Below are positions 16,607-25,752 of a DNA stretch of 64,000 nt, piece after piece. The stretch is from JAOUEA01 sp038249195 (GTDB lineage Bacteria > Actinomycetota > UBA4738 > HRBIN12). The stretch covers positions 124,001 to 188,000 of the forward strand of contig JBBRWM010000006.1 of NCBI GenBank assembly GCA_038249195.1, in the 5' to 3' direction. The notes beneath the pieces were generated by a model. That model searched no databases and was not told the origin of the DNA. It was given only the letters and a program-made list of their open reading frames with translations. The position numbers and the translations under genes are program-made. Position 1 is the first letter of the stretch. Every line of letters starts with the position of its first letter.

Positions 16607-19516
16607 TCATCCGGCAGCGCCCTGCCCGATGGCCTGAACCGCCGCGTGCTCGTGCAGCTCCTGCTCCGTCCCGTGGGACGCAGGCTTGAGGTCGAACACG
16701 ACGTTCTTCACCGTGCCGGTGAACACGTAAGGCGCCTTGTCCTCGTAGGCGCGGTCGACCACCAGTCCGTTGTCACGGCTCATATCCATCCCCGCGTAGG
16801 ACGTGAAGGCGACGGGCACCGTGTGGTCCAACCGGCCCTCACCGATCTGCTTGTCGTTCGCCCAGAGGGTGACGGCCCCGCCGGCTCCCGGCTTGGTCTC
16901 GTCGGCCTCGAACAGCATCTTCACCGTGATGTCGCCCGCAGGGATCGGTTCGGTGGACACCTGCTTGTAGGTCTCCACGCCCAGCCAGGAGTAGGTGTGG
17001 TTCAGCATCCCCTCGCCGTCGACCCAGAGCGAGAACCCGCCGATGAAGTCGGCGTGCGCGACGATGACGCCCTCGCCACCGCCGTCCGGGATGTTGAGGT
17101 TCGCCTCGATGGCGTACGACCTCCCCTGGATCCGGGGGATCATGCCTCGCTGGATGTTCTGCACGTCGCCGGTGAAGTCGAACCGAGTGATCGTGGGCAG
17201 CGGCGGCAGGATCCCGTACATGACCGACGCGCCGCCCATCAGCGGGAGCACCCGGTTCCGCTCGGCCTCCTCCCACCACAGCTCCTGGAGCTCGATGACC
17301 TTGTCGGGGTGCTCGGCCGCCACGTCGTGGGCCTGCGAGAAGTCCTCGGGTAGGAAGTACAGCTCCCAGCCGACGTCTCGGTCGGGATCCCAGTCCCCCT
17401 CCGGCCCGAACGGCTTCAGGGTCGCGGCGGAGAAGTCCCAGGGAAGTCGGTCCGGCCTCGAAGCCGCCCACCAACCGTCCTTGTACATGGCCCGGCTGCC
17501 GAACATCTCGAAATACTGCACGGTGTGCCGCTCGGCCGCGGCGGCGTCCTCGAGCGTGTACAGGAAGCTCGTGCCGTCCATCGGCTCCTGGTCGATCCCG
17601 TCGACCGTCGTGGGCTCGGGGATCCCGGCTGCCTCCAGGATGGTAGGACCGATGTCGATCGCGTGGGTGAACTGTGTTCGCAGTTCGCCGCCACCCTGCA
17701 TCCGGGCGGGCCACGCGACGACCATGGGGTTGCGGGTTCCGCCGAGGTGGCTGGCGGTCTGTTTGCCCCACTTGAACGGCGTGTTGCCGGCGTGCGCCCA
17801 CGCGGCGGCGTAGTGCGGTGCGGTGTGGACACCGCCGAGCGCGTCGATGCCGCCGTACTGCTCGATCAGCGCCAACTGCTGGTCGGCATCGAGCACGATG
17901 CCGTTGAGGAAGGTCAGCTCGTTGAACGAGCCGGTGGTGGTCCCCTCCATGCTGGAGCCGTTGTCGCCCCAGATGTACAGGACGAGGGTGTTCTCGAGGT
18001 CACCCATCTCTTGGACCGCATCGAGGAGGCGACCGACGTTCCAGTCGGCGTTCTCCGAAAAGCCAGCGAATACCTCCATCTGACGTGCGTAGAGTTTCTT
18101 CTGGGCCCCGGTTAAGGAATCCCAGGCCGGGGCCACATCCGGGCGATCGGTCAGCTCCGTGTCGGGCGGGATCGCGCCGAGTTGCTTCTGCCGCGCGAAC
18201 GTCTCTTCCCGGAGCTTGTCCCAGCCCTGGTCGAACGCGCCCTTGTACTTGTCGGCCCACTCCGTGGCCACGTGGTGCGGTGCGTGGGCACATCCGGTGG
18301 AGTAGTACATCATCCACGGCTTCGTCGCGTCCTGCGCGCGCACCGCGTGGAGCCACTCGACGGCCTTGTCGGTGATGTCATCGGGGAAGTAGTACTGCTT
18401 GTCGTCCGTGCCCTCCGGCACGCCCAGCGTGGAGTTGTCCTGCGTGATGATCGGATCGTATTGGCCAGCCGCCCCACTGAGGAACCCCCACCAGTGGTCG
18501 AACCCCCATGACATCGGCCAGTGGTCGAACGGTCCCGCCGCACCCTGGACGTTGTCGGGCGTCAGATGCCACTTCCCGAACCCGCCCGTGGCGTAGCCGT
18601 TCTCCTTCAAGATCCGCGGGAACGCGGCGCAGCTCTTGGGCTTGGAGGCGGTGTAACCCGGGAACGGGCCGGGGTACTCCGCGATCGAGCCGAACCCGAC
18701 CCGGTGCTGGTTGCGCCCGGAGAGGGCGCACGCCCGGGTTGGCGAGCACACCGCCGTCACGTGGAAGCGGTTGTAGGTCAGGCCCATCTCTTGCACCCGG
18801 GTCATGGCGGGGCTGCTGATCGGCCCGCCGAACGTCTCCGGGTTGCCGAAGCCGGCGTCGTCGATGAGAACGACGAGCACGTTCGGCGCGCCTTCGGGCG
18901 CCTTCGGTCCGGGGATCATCGACCAGTCGGCCACGGACTCAGCGAGCGTGCGCCCCGCGGTCCCGCCGAAGTTGCGGTCGGGGATCGGCAGCACAGTCCG
19001 GTCCTGTTGGAACTTGCCCATCGCCGTGGCGAGCTCTTCCTTCAGCGCGGCGACCCCCTTCTTGTCCGCCTGCGCGACGGACTTCGCGGGCGAACCGGGT
19101 AGGGCCTCCTCGATGCCGAGGCGGTACCGATCGTCGAAGACGGTGATGATGCCGGCGCTGCCCGGCGGCAGGTTCTCGCCGACCTTGTCCTGGATCCCGG
19201 CGGACAGTTGATGATCGGTGAACTTCCCGATCAGCCCGCCTGCGACCCCGCCGACCGCGATGGCCCCCAACATCGGCGGCGCGAACAACCCCACCACCAG
19301 ACCGGCGCCGGCGCCCCAACCCAGGCCCTTGCGTCCCAAGTGGTCGCCGTGCTGCTGGACCGTGACCTCTCCTTCCACATCGTGGGTGACGAGGATCGCG
19401 CCCTCGATCTTGACGACCTTGTCCTTCACGATCCGCATGAGACCGTCGAAGTCCTTCGTCGCCGCGTCGATGTCGCCATACGCCGCTACGAGGACGTCGG
19501 TCCGTTCCTCAACCAT
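16607..19516 (-). CDS. Arylsulfatase with an N-terminal DUF1269 domain
   Basis: A 969-residue fusion. Residues 1-170 form a DUF1269-type domain: DVLVAAYGDIDAATKDFDGL, then a Gly-rich hydrophobic hairpin near 64-98 that may insert in the membrane. Residues 205-960 are an S1 sulfatase. It has VLVVLIDDAGFG (metal Asp219/Asp220) and the formylglycine motif AVCSPTRACALSGR with Cys257 as the residue to be modified. The block YYSTGCAHAPHH follows, and the C-terminal part resembles large actinobacterial arylsulfatases. It hydrolyses sulfate esters and needs a formylglycine-generating enzyme, not encoded here. No secretion signal is evident. ATG 19516 has AGGGGAT before it. Confidence 0.92.
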   Translation of the reverse strand: MVEERTDVLVAAYGDIDAATKDFDGLMRIVKDKVVKIEGAILVTHDVEGEVTVQQHGDHLGRKGLGWGAGAGLVVGLFAPPMLGAIAVGGVAGGLIGKFTDHQLSAGIQDKVGENLPPGSAGIITVFDDRYRLGIEEALPGSPAKSVAQADKKGVAALKEELATAMGKFQQDRTVLPIPDRNFGGTAGRTLAESVADWSMIPGPKAPEGAPNVLVVLIDDAGFGNPETFGGPISSPAMTRVQEMGLTYNRFHVTAVCSPTRACALSGRNQHRVGFGSIAEYPGPFPGYTASKPKSCAAFPRILKENGYATGGFGKWHLTPDNVQGAAGPFDHWPMSWGFDHWWGFLSGAAGQYDPIITQDNSTLGVPEGTDDKQYYFPDDITDKAVEWLHAVRAQDATKPWMMYYSTGCAHAPHHVATEWADKYKGAFDQGWDKLREETFARQKQLGAIPPDTELTDRPDVAPAWDSLTGAQKKLYARQMEVFAGFSENADWNVGRLLDAVQEMGDLENTLVLYIWGDNGSSMEGTTTGSFNELTFLNGIVLDADQQLALIEQYGGIDALGGVHTAPHYAAAWAHAGNTPFKWGKQTASHLGGTRNPMVVAWPARMQGGGELRTQFTHAIDIGPTILEAAGIPEPTTVDGIDQEPMDGTSFLYTLEDAAAAERHTVQYFEMFGSRAMYKDGWWAASRPDRLPWDFSAATLKPFGPEGDWDPDRDVGWELYFLPEDFSQAHDVAAEHPDKVIELQELWWEEAERNRVLPLMGGASVMYGILPPLPTITRFDFTGDVQNIQRGMIPRIQGRSYAIEANLNIPDGGGEGVIVAHADFIGGFSLWVDGEGMLNHTYSWLGVETYKQVSTEPIPAGDITVKMLFEADETKPGAGGAVTLWANDKQIGEGRLDHTVPVAFTSYAGMDMSRDNGLVVDRAYEDKAPYVFTGTVKNVVFDLKPASHGTEQELHEHAAVQAIGQGAAG

Positions 19517-19564
19517 CCAGATCCCCTGCCCTTCAGTGGTCGGTTCGTTCGCAACCGGTCCGGC

Positions 19565-19595
19565 ATCCTAATTGCAGAGAGTGGCCGTCGGGCAA
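19565..19595 (-). promoter_or_regulatory. Candidate promoter for the arylsulfatase gene
   Basis: On the minus strand TTGCCC (19590-19595) is separated by 19 nt from TAGGAT (19565-19570). The spacing is slightly long. A start near 19558 would give a leader of about 40 nt with a ribosome-binding site before ATG 19516. Confidence 0.35.
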
Positions 19596-19651
19596 CCCCG
19601 GAAACGGCGAACGAAGGACGAGGGGGTCCGCAGAGCCGCCCGGGACGCGAA

Positions 19652-19676
19652 GAAGGCGGGGCCGGGCCTCGCCTTC
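19652..19676 (-). terminator. Putative terminator hairpin downstream of groEL
   Basis: GAAGGCG and CGCCTTC form a 7-bp stem, extended by inner GGG/CCT pairing, 26 nt past the groEL stop. On the minus strand the stem is followed by TTCGCGT, a weak U tract, so termination may be partial. Confidence 0.45.
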
Positions 19677-19701
19677 TCGATGATGCGTGGATGGGTCGAA
19701 C

Positions 19702-21691
<1,990 letters not shown>

Positions 21692-21724
21692 GCTGTGCTT
21701 CCTCCTTGGTTCGGTGGACGGTGC

Positions 21725-21751
21725 TTAGCACTCTTGACCTGCGAGTGCTAA
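21725..21751 (-). promoter_or_regulatory. CIRCE operator (HrcA binding site)
   Basis: TTAGCACTC, a 9-nt spacer, then GAGTGCTAA: a perfect match to the CIRCE consensus inverted repeat. It covers the predicted transcription start of groES, 34 nt before the start codon. This places groES-groEL under HrcA heat-shock repression. The hrcA gene is not in the window. Confidence 0.97.
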
Positions 21752-21752
21752 C

Positions 21753-21782
21753 AGCATAGCCATCCGAGTGCCAAAGGGTCAA
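21753..21782 (-). promoter_or_regulatory. groES-groEL promoter
   Basis: On the minus strand TTGACC (21777-21782) and TATGCT (21753-21758) are separated by 18 nt, close to the housekeeping sigma-factor consensus. The CIRCE operator begins one base after the -10, so HrcA would block initiation. Confidence 0.85.
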
Positions 21783-21929
21783 CGTGAGATGCGAGCCTCA
21801 GTCCAACACCGGTCATCCTCCTGCCCACCGGCTCAACCTCCCAAGCCGCGGTCGAGCCGGATGCCGTCGAGCCACGGCACGGCTATCGTCGCAAGACAAG
21901 CGGAGAGGCCGCCGGGGAGAGGACAAGCC

Positions 21930-22490
21930 GTGGCAAGGCTGATCTACTCGACGATCGCATCGCTCGACGGGCACGTCGAGGACGAGGACGGCGCGTTCGA
22001 CTGGGCCGCGCCCGACGAGGAGGTGCACGCGTTCGTCAACGACCTCGAGCGGCAGGTCGGCACCTACCTCTACGGGCGCCGGATATACGAGACCATGGTC
22101 TATTGGGAGACCGCACACACCGTCGCCGAGCAGCCCCCGGTCGCGATGGACTTCGCGCGGCTCTGGCAGGCGGCCGACAAGGTCGTGTACTCCACGACGC
22201 TGAAGCGAGCGTCGAGCGCCCGCACGACGATCGAGGGAGCCTTCGACCCGGCCGTGATCCGTGAGATGAAGGCCTCGGCCGAGCGGGACATCAGCGTCGG
22301 CGGGCCGGGTCTCGCCGCCCAAGCGATCGGGGCGGGTTTGGTCGACGAGCTTCACCTGTTCCTCACGCCCATCGTGGTGGGCGGCGGCAAGCCCTCCCTG
22401 CCCGAAGGCGTTCGCGTGCAGCTCGAGCTCCTCGACGAGCGCCGGTTCGGCAACGGCGTCGTTCATCTCCACTACCGCACCAGGATGTGA
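21930..22490 (+). CDS. RibD-C/dihydrofolate-reductase-fold protein
   Basis: A 186-residue protein of the DHFR-like RibD C-terminal family (often labelled dihydrofolate reductase family). It opens ARLIYSTIASLDGHVEDEDG and contains YLYGRRIYETMVYWE near 48-62, DISVGGPGLAAQAIGAGLVD near 115-135 and FLTPIVVGGGKPSLP near 139-153, which are NADPH- and substrate-binding segments. GTG 21930 was chosen for its GGGGAGAGGA site. True substrate is unknown: members reduce pterin or ribosylamino-pyrimidine-like compounds, and many are uncharacterised. It is the first accessory gene beyond groES. Confidence 0.8.
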   Translation: MARLIYSTIASLDGHVEDEDGAFDWAAPDEEVHAFVNDLERQVGTYLYGRRIYETMVYWETAHTVAEQPPVAMDFARLWQAADKVVYSTTLKRASSARTTIEGAFDPAVIREMKASAERDISVGGPGLAAQAIGAGLVDELHLFLTPIVVGGGKPSLPEGVRVQLELLDERRFGNGVVHLHYRTRM

Positions 22491-22580
22491 GGCTCTCCCG
22501 GTCTGTAGCCACGGGGATCGTCCCAAGGCGCAGCCGGCCTGGGAGGGACACAGCTCACAGTCGTGAGGCCCGTGACGACG

Positions 22581-22634
22581 TTCCCATATCGCCTCCCGTG
22601 ACGCATCCCATATCGCATCCCATATCGCATCCCA
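22581..22634 (+). repeat. Tandem 12-bp repeats upstream of the toxin-antitoxin operon
   Basis: GCATCCCATATC occurs twice in tandem (22603-22614, 22615-22626), followed by a partial copy (GCATCCC from 22627). A related TTCCCATATCG lies at 22581-22591. The array ends just before the -10 of the antitoxin gene. Regular spacing near one helical turn suggests a multimeric operator for the ribbon-helix-helix antitoxin. Confidence 0.6.
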
Positions 22635-22637
22635 ACA

Positions 22638-22646
22638 TGATACGAT
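22638..22646 (+). promoter_or_regulatory. Extended -10 (TGATACGAT) for a leaderless antitoxin-toxin transcript
   Basis: TGA-TACGAT fits an extended -10 (TGn before TAnnnT). Seven bases (TCCAGGC) separate it from GTG 22654, the antitoxin start, which has no ribosome-binding site. Transcription would begin at or next to the start codon. Confidence 0.6.
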
Positions 22647-22653
22647 TCCAGGC

Positions 22654-22905
22654 GTGTCTGAGCAGTTCGCGATCCGGATGAGCGATGAGCTCGCTCGCTC
22701 GCTCGACGAGTTGGTGTCCAGGGACAGGTTCGCCACACGGGCCGAGGCGGTCCGGGCGGCGATCGAGCAACTCCTGGACACGGAGCGCCGTCACGATATC
22801 GGCCGCAGGATCGTCCAGGGTTACACCGACGTCCCGCAAACCGAGGCCGAGGTGGTGGCGGCTACCGAAGCGGCCGTGCGTTCCATCGAGGAAGAGCCCT
22901 GGTGA
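22654..22905 (+). CDS. Ribbon-helix-helix antitoxin (MazE-like)
   Basis: An 83-residue protein. Residues 3-45 (FAIRMSDELARSLDELVSRD, then ATRAEAVRAAIEQLL) are a ribbon-helix-helix DNA-binding domain, and the acidic C-terminal part (TEAEVVAATEAAVRSIEEEP) is a likely toxin-binding tail. It overlaps the toxin gene by four bases (GTGA), the usual coupling that keeps antitoxin first. It probably represses its own promoter through the upstream tandem repeats. Confidence 0.85.
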   Translation: MSEQFAIRMSDELARSLDELVSRDRFATRAEAVRAAIEQLLDTERRHDIGRRIVQGYTDVPQTEAEVVAATEAAVRSIEEEPW

Positions 22906-23219
22906 GGGTGCCGGGTCGAGGCGAGGTCTGGTGGGGAGAGGCCCCGGATACGAAAGGCCGGCCATATCTGGTCCTCACCCGAGACGAGGCCATCCCGGTC
23001 CTCCGCACGCTGCTCGTGGCGCCCGTCACCCGAACGATCCGCGGGATCCCCACCGAGGTCCCGCTCGGCAACGACGAGGGCCTCCCGACCGAGTGCGTCG
23101 CCGCATTCGATGCCACCACCGTGTTTCCACGAACGATGCTCGTGCGTCGAGTTGGAGCACTCTCCCCCACCCGGAGCCACGAGCTCTGCGACGCCCTCGC
23201 CGCGACGATCGACTGCTAG
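22902..23219 (+). CDS. mazF: MazF/PemK-family endoribonuclease toxin
   Basis: A 105-residue toxin with the MazF fold motifs RGEVWWGEAPDTKGRPYLVL at the N-terminus and LLVAPVTRTIRGIPTEVPLG near 37-56, followed by FDATTVFPRTMLVRRVG near 69-85. The family cuts mRNA or rRNA at short sequences. The start GTG 22902 lies in the antitoxin stop. No defect is visible, so the pair is probably active. Confidence 0.92.
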   Translation: MRVPGRGEVWWGEAPDTKGRPYLVLTRDEAIPVLRTLLVAPVTRTIRGIPTEVPLGNDEGLPTECVAAFDATTVFPRTMLVRRVGALSPTRSHELCDALAATIDC

Positions 23220-23341
23220 CAGAAGTACGTTCGACCGGCGGTCGGATCCTGCTCGGCTGAGTCGCCGATGCGAGTGTGAGACGATGCTCAGGCCTGCGGA
23301 ACCCGGTGAGATCGGCGCCAGGCGCGAACGAAAGGAGCGCC

Positions 23342-23611
23342 ATGCGGGAGGATGGTTCGGGCCAGAAGCCGGACGCCCGTCGGCTCGGTGGTGGAGCGAT
23401 CGCGTCTCTCACGGGCGTCGGCCTGCTGATCATCTTCATGATCCAGAACACCGAAGATGTACGGCTCGACTTCCTGGTCTGGCACTTCACGTGGCCGCTC
23501 TGGCTCGTCGTATTGGCCTCGGCCGTCCTCGGCGCGCTGGTGTGGTTCGGCCTGGGCGTCATGCGCCGTCACCGGCGCCGCAAGGAGCGGCGCCAAGACC
23601 GACGAGAGTGA
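23342..23611 (+). CDS. LapA-domain (DUF1049) membrane protein
   Basis: An 89-residue protein with two membrane helices (about 20-38 and 50-70) and an Arg-rich C-terminus. The segment IIFMIQNTEDVRLDFLVW between them is the LapA/DUF1049 signature. ATG 23342 has AAAGGAGCG upstream. In E. coli the related YciS/LapA helps control lipopolysaccharide synthesis; here, in a probable Gram-positive, the role is unknown. Confidence 0.85.
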   Translation: MREDGSGQKPDARRLGGGAIASLTGVGLLIIFMIQNTEDVRLDFLVWHFTWPLWLVVLASAVLGALVWFGLGVMRRHRRRKERRQDRRE

Positions 23612-23621
23612 ACTCGGACAG

Positions 23622-24341
23622 GTGCGACACGTCCGCGTCATCCCGTTCCTCGTCTCCGAGCTACGGCTGCCTCCAGACGAGCAGGAGCTGCTCCGCCGCG
23701 CGTGGTGGCCCTCCTACGCGCACGCCATCGAGCATCGGGACGGGATCTTCCTGTTCGACAACGGCGTCGGCTTCGGCAATGCCGAGGTCGAGTCGACATT
23801 CACGCCGCGCGTCACGGCGATCGAGGACGCGCTCGGGCAGCGCGGGATCTCGCTCGCCGATCTCACCGGCGTGGCGAACTGCCACCTGCACTTCGACCAC
23901 AGCGGCCAGAACGTCCGAATCCCGAACGGCGTGCCGATCTTCGTCCAGCGAGCCGAGTGGGCCAAGGTGCACGAACCGGACTACACCGTGCCGGAGTGGA
24001 TCGACGCGCCAGGCCTGACCTATGAGCTCGTAGACGGTGAGATCGAGGTCGCATCCGGGTTGCGGTTGATCCCGACGCCGGGGCACACGGCGGGCCATCA
24101 ATCGCTCGTGCTCGACGCATCGGATGGAACGGTGGTGCTTGCGGGCCAGGCCGTGCAGTCGCGTGACGAATGGGAGGGCGCGACGGAACCGTCGGCGTCC
24201 GGGGCCTCCGCCGCGAAGGATCCCGGGTATCCGAGTTCCGTCGAGAGGCTACGCTCGTTCGATCCGGTTCGGGTGCACTTCGCACACGATCAGGACGTCT
24301 GGGAGCGCGTAGGCATGCGAGGAGAAGGGGTCGAGGGATGA
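23622..24341 (+). CDS. Metallo-beta-lactamase-fold hydrolase (AHL-lactonase-like)
   Basis: A 239-residue protein from GTG 23622. It has the zinc motif CHLHFDHSG (His88, His90, Asp92, His93), then PTPGHTAGHQSLVL (His155) and a late His in VRVHFAHDQ. It aligns in layout with N-acyl-homoserine-lactonase-like proteins. The position usually held by the metal-bridging Asp (as in GDA) reads LAGQAV, with Gln176. This should weaken binding of the second metal, so lactonase activity is doubtful. Its stop overlaps the next start by four bases (ATGA). The start is not certain because no clear ribosome-binding site is present. Confidence 0.8.
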   Translation: MRHVRVIPFLVSELRLPPDEQELLRRAWWPSYAHAIEHRDGIFLFDNGVGFGNAEVESTFTPRVTAIEDALGQRGISLADLTGVANCHLHFDHSGQNVRIPNGVPIFVQRAEWAKVHEPDYTVPEWIDAPGLTYELVDGEIEVASGLRLIPTPGHTAGHQSLVLDASDGTVVLAGQAVQSRDEWEGATEPSASGASAAKDPGYPSSVERLRSFDPVRVHFAHDQDVWERVGMRGEGVEG

Positions 24342-25051
24342 CGAGCGCGCCGATCATCCTGGTTCCCGGGTTCTGGCTGGGCGCGTGGGCGTGGGACGAG
24401 GTCGCCGCCACGTTGCGCGCCGATGGCCACGACGTCACCGCGCTGACGCTGCCCGGTCTCGAGTCCGTCGACGTCGACCGTTCCGCGATCACGCTGTCCG
24501 ACCACGTCGAGGCGATCTGCGAGGCCTTCCGGGCGGCGCCGGCTCCGGTCGTGCTCGCCGTGCACAGCGGCACGGGGTTCTCCGGCTACGCGGCGAGCGA
24601 CCGCGTACCCGACCTCATCGCCGCGATGGTCTACGTCGACTGTGCCCCCGGCGTGCCCCCGCTCGATCCCAACTTCGAAGCCGTCGAGAAGCCGATGTCG
24701 CTCGACGAGCTCCGGCAGGAGGAGAACTTCGACGGGCTCACGGACGAGCAGGTCGAGACGTTCCGCACCCGCGCCGTGCCCGAGCCGGGTGGCGTGCTGC
24801 GCGAGACGATCGAGCTGACCGACGAAACGCGGCTCGCCATCCCGAGCACGCTCATCTGCACGGGGTTCACGTCCGCGGAGTACAAGGACGGAGCGAAGGA
24901 GGGCTACGCTTGGCTCGCTGGCCTGAGGGAGGTTCGAGACGCGACGTGGGTCGACCTGCCGACGAGCCATTGGCCGATGTGGTCGCGTCCGCGCGACGTC
25001 GCCGCGATCATCGGTGACCTGGCGAGGACCCACGCACCGATGCCCCACTGA
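24338..25051 (+). CDS. Alpha/beta hydrolase
   Basis: A 237-residue protein opening PIILVPGFWLGAWAWDEVAA (oxyanion-hole segment), with the nucleophile elbow LAVHSGTGFSGY near 75-87 and a catalytic His in PTSHWPMWSRP near the C-terminus. It belongs to the small actinobacterial hydrolases related to esterases and methylesterases. It is coupled by ATGA to the metallo-hydrolase gene. Its last 44 bases overlap the end of the convergent MOSC gene. Confidence 0.85.
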   Translation: MTSAPIILVPGFWLGAWAWDEVAATLRADGHDVTALTLPGLESVDVDRSAITLSDHVEAICEAFRAAPAPVVLAVHSGTGFSGYAASDRVPDLIAAMVYVDCAPGVPPLDPNFEAVEKPMSLDELRQEENFDGLTDEQVETFRTRAVPEPGGVLRETIELTDETRLAIPSTLICTGFTSAEYKDGAKEGYAWLAGLREVRDATWVDLPTSHWPMWSRPRDVAAIIGDLARTHAPMPH

Positions 25052-25586
25052 GCCGGATCCGATCGCCGACGCGGACGGTCCCGCTCTTCGTCACCCACGT
25101 GTTCATGCCCCGGAGTCGCAGGCTACGGCCCTCGGGAGTGCTGACGAACCGCAACGCGTCCGGGCCGAACCGGGACGAGAACTTCGCGCAACCGGTGTGC
25201 GGCTTCTCGGACACCTCGATCTCGGCGTCGCCGATCGTGAGCCTGGAGCCCGGAGGCAGGTGCGCGATGCCGATATCGAGGTCCGCGTAGACCTGATCGC
25301 CGGCGAGCGGCCATCGCGAGACGTCGCCAGCGATCGCGGCGGCGGCGCGCGCGTTCATCACGGTAAGTTGCGCTCGGGGATCCGCCGAGCCGTCGGGCAT
25401 GCTGCTGCTCCCCCGGGTGCGCCACGAGTCGCCGACGAGACCATCGGCCACGTCCAGGCTCATCTCGTGCACCACCTCGCGCTCGCCGGGCGCCGGCCGA
25501 CGAACCATCAATTCGACCACCCCTGCCTCAGTGGGAGCGGCACGGATGTCATCGAGCATGGCGTCGAGCTCTTCGAGCGTGCGCAT
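25008..25586 (-). CDS. MOSC domain protein
   Basis: A 192-residue protein. The MOSC core spans about residues 38-180 with DGLVGDSWRTRG near 48-60, QLTVMNARAAAAI near 73-85, LAGDQVYADLDI near 94-105 and KPHTGCAKFSSRFG near 130-143, where Cys is the predicted sulfur- or molybdopterin-binding residue. MOSC proteins move sulfur to molybdenum cofactor or detoxify N-hydroxylated compounds. ATG 25586 has GGAGGG upstream. It is convergent with, and overlaps, the alpha/beta hydrolase. Confidence 0.9.
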   Translation of the reverse strand: MRTLEELDAMLDDIRAAPTEAGVVELMVRRPAPGEREVVHEMSLDVADGLVGDSWRTRGSSSMPDGSADPRAQLTVMNARAAAAIAGDVSRWPLAGDQVYADLDIGIAHLPPGSRLTIGDAEIEVSEKPHTGCAKFSSRFGPDALRFVSTPEGRSLRLRGMNTWVTKSGTVRVGDRIRLSGASVRGSSPGHR

Positions 25587-25752
25587 CGACCCTCCAGGGG
25601 ATCCGTCCAGACCATCTTGGCGGCGCTCCCTCAGTGAGCTCGCGTCCGGCCAACAGCTCCGGTCCTCTGCTCCGGCCTTCTGGCCGTCATCCTTAGGCCA
25701 ATCGGCGACGCCCGCAACCGTGACCTCACCGTTGGTGTCATCCTCCCGGGTG

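Noticed and set aside
22581..22634. Short repeats upstream of mazE considered as a CRISPR or att site
   Set aside because: The repeats are only 12 bp, directly tandem, and there is no cas or integrase gene nearby. An operator is more likely.
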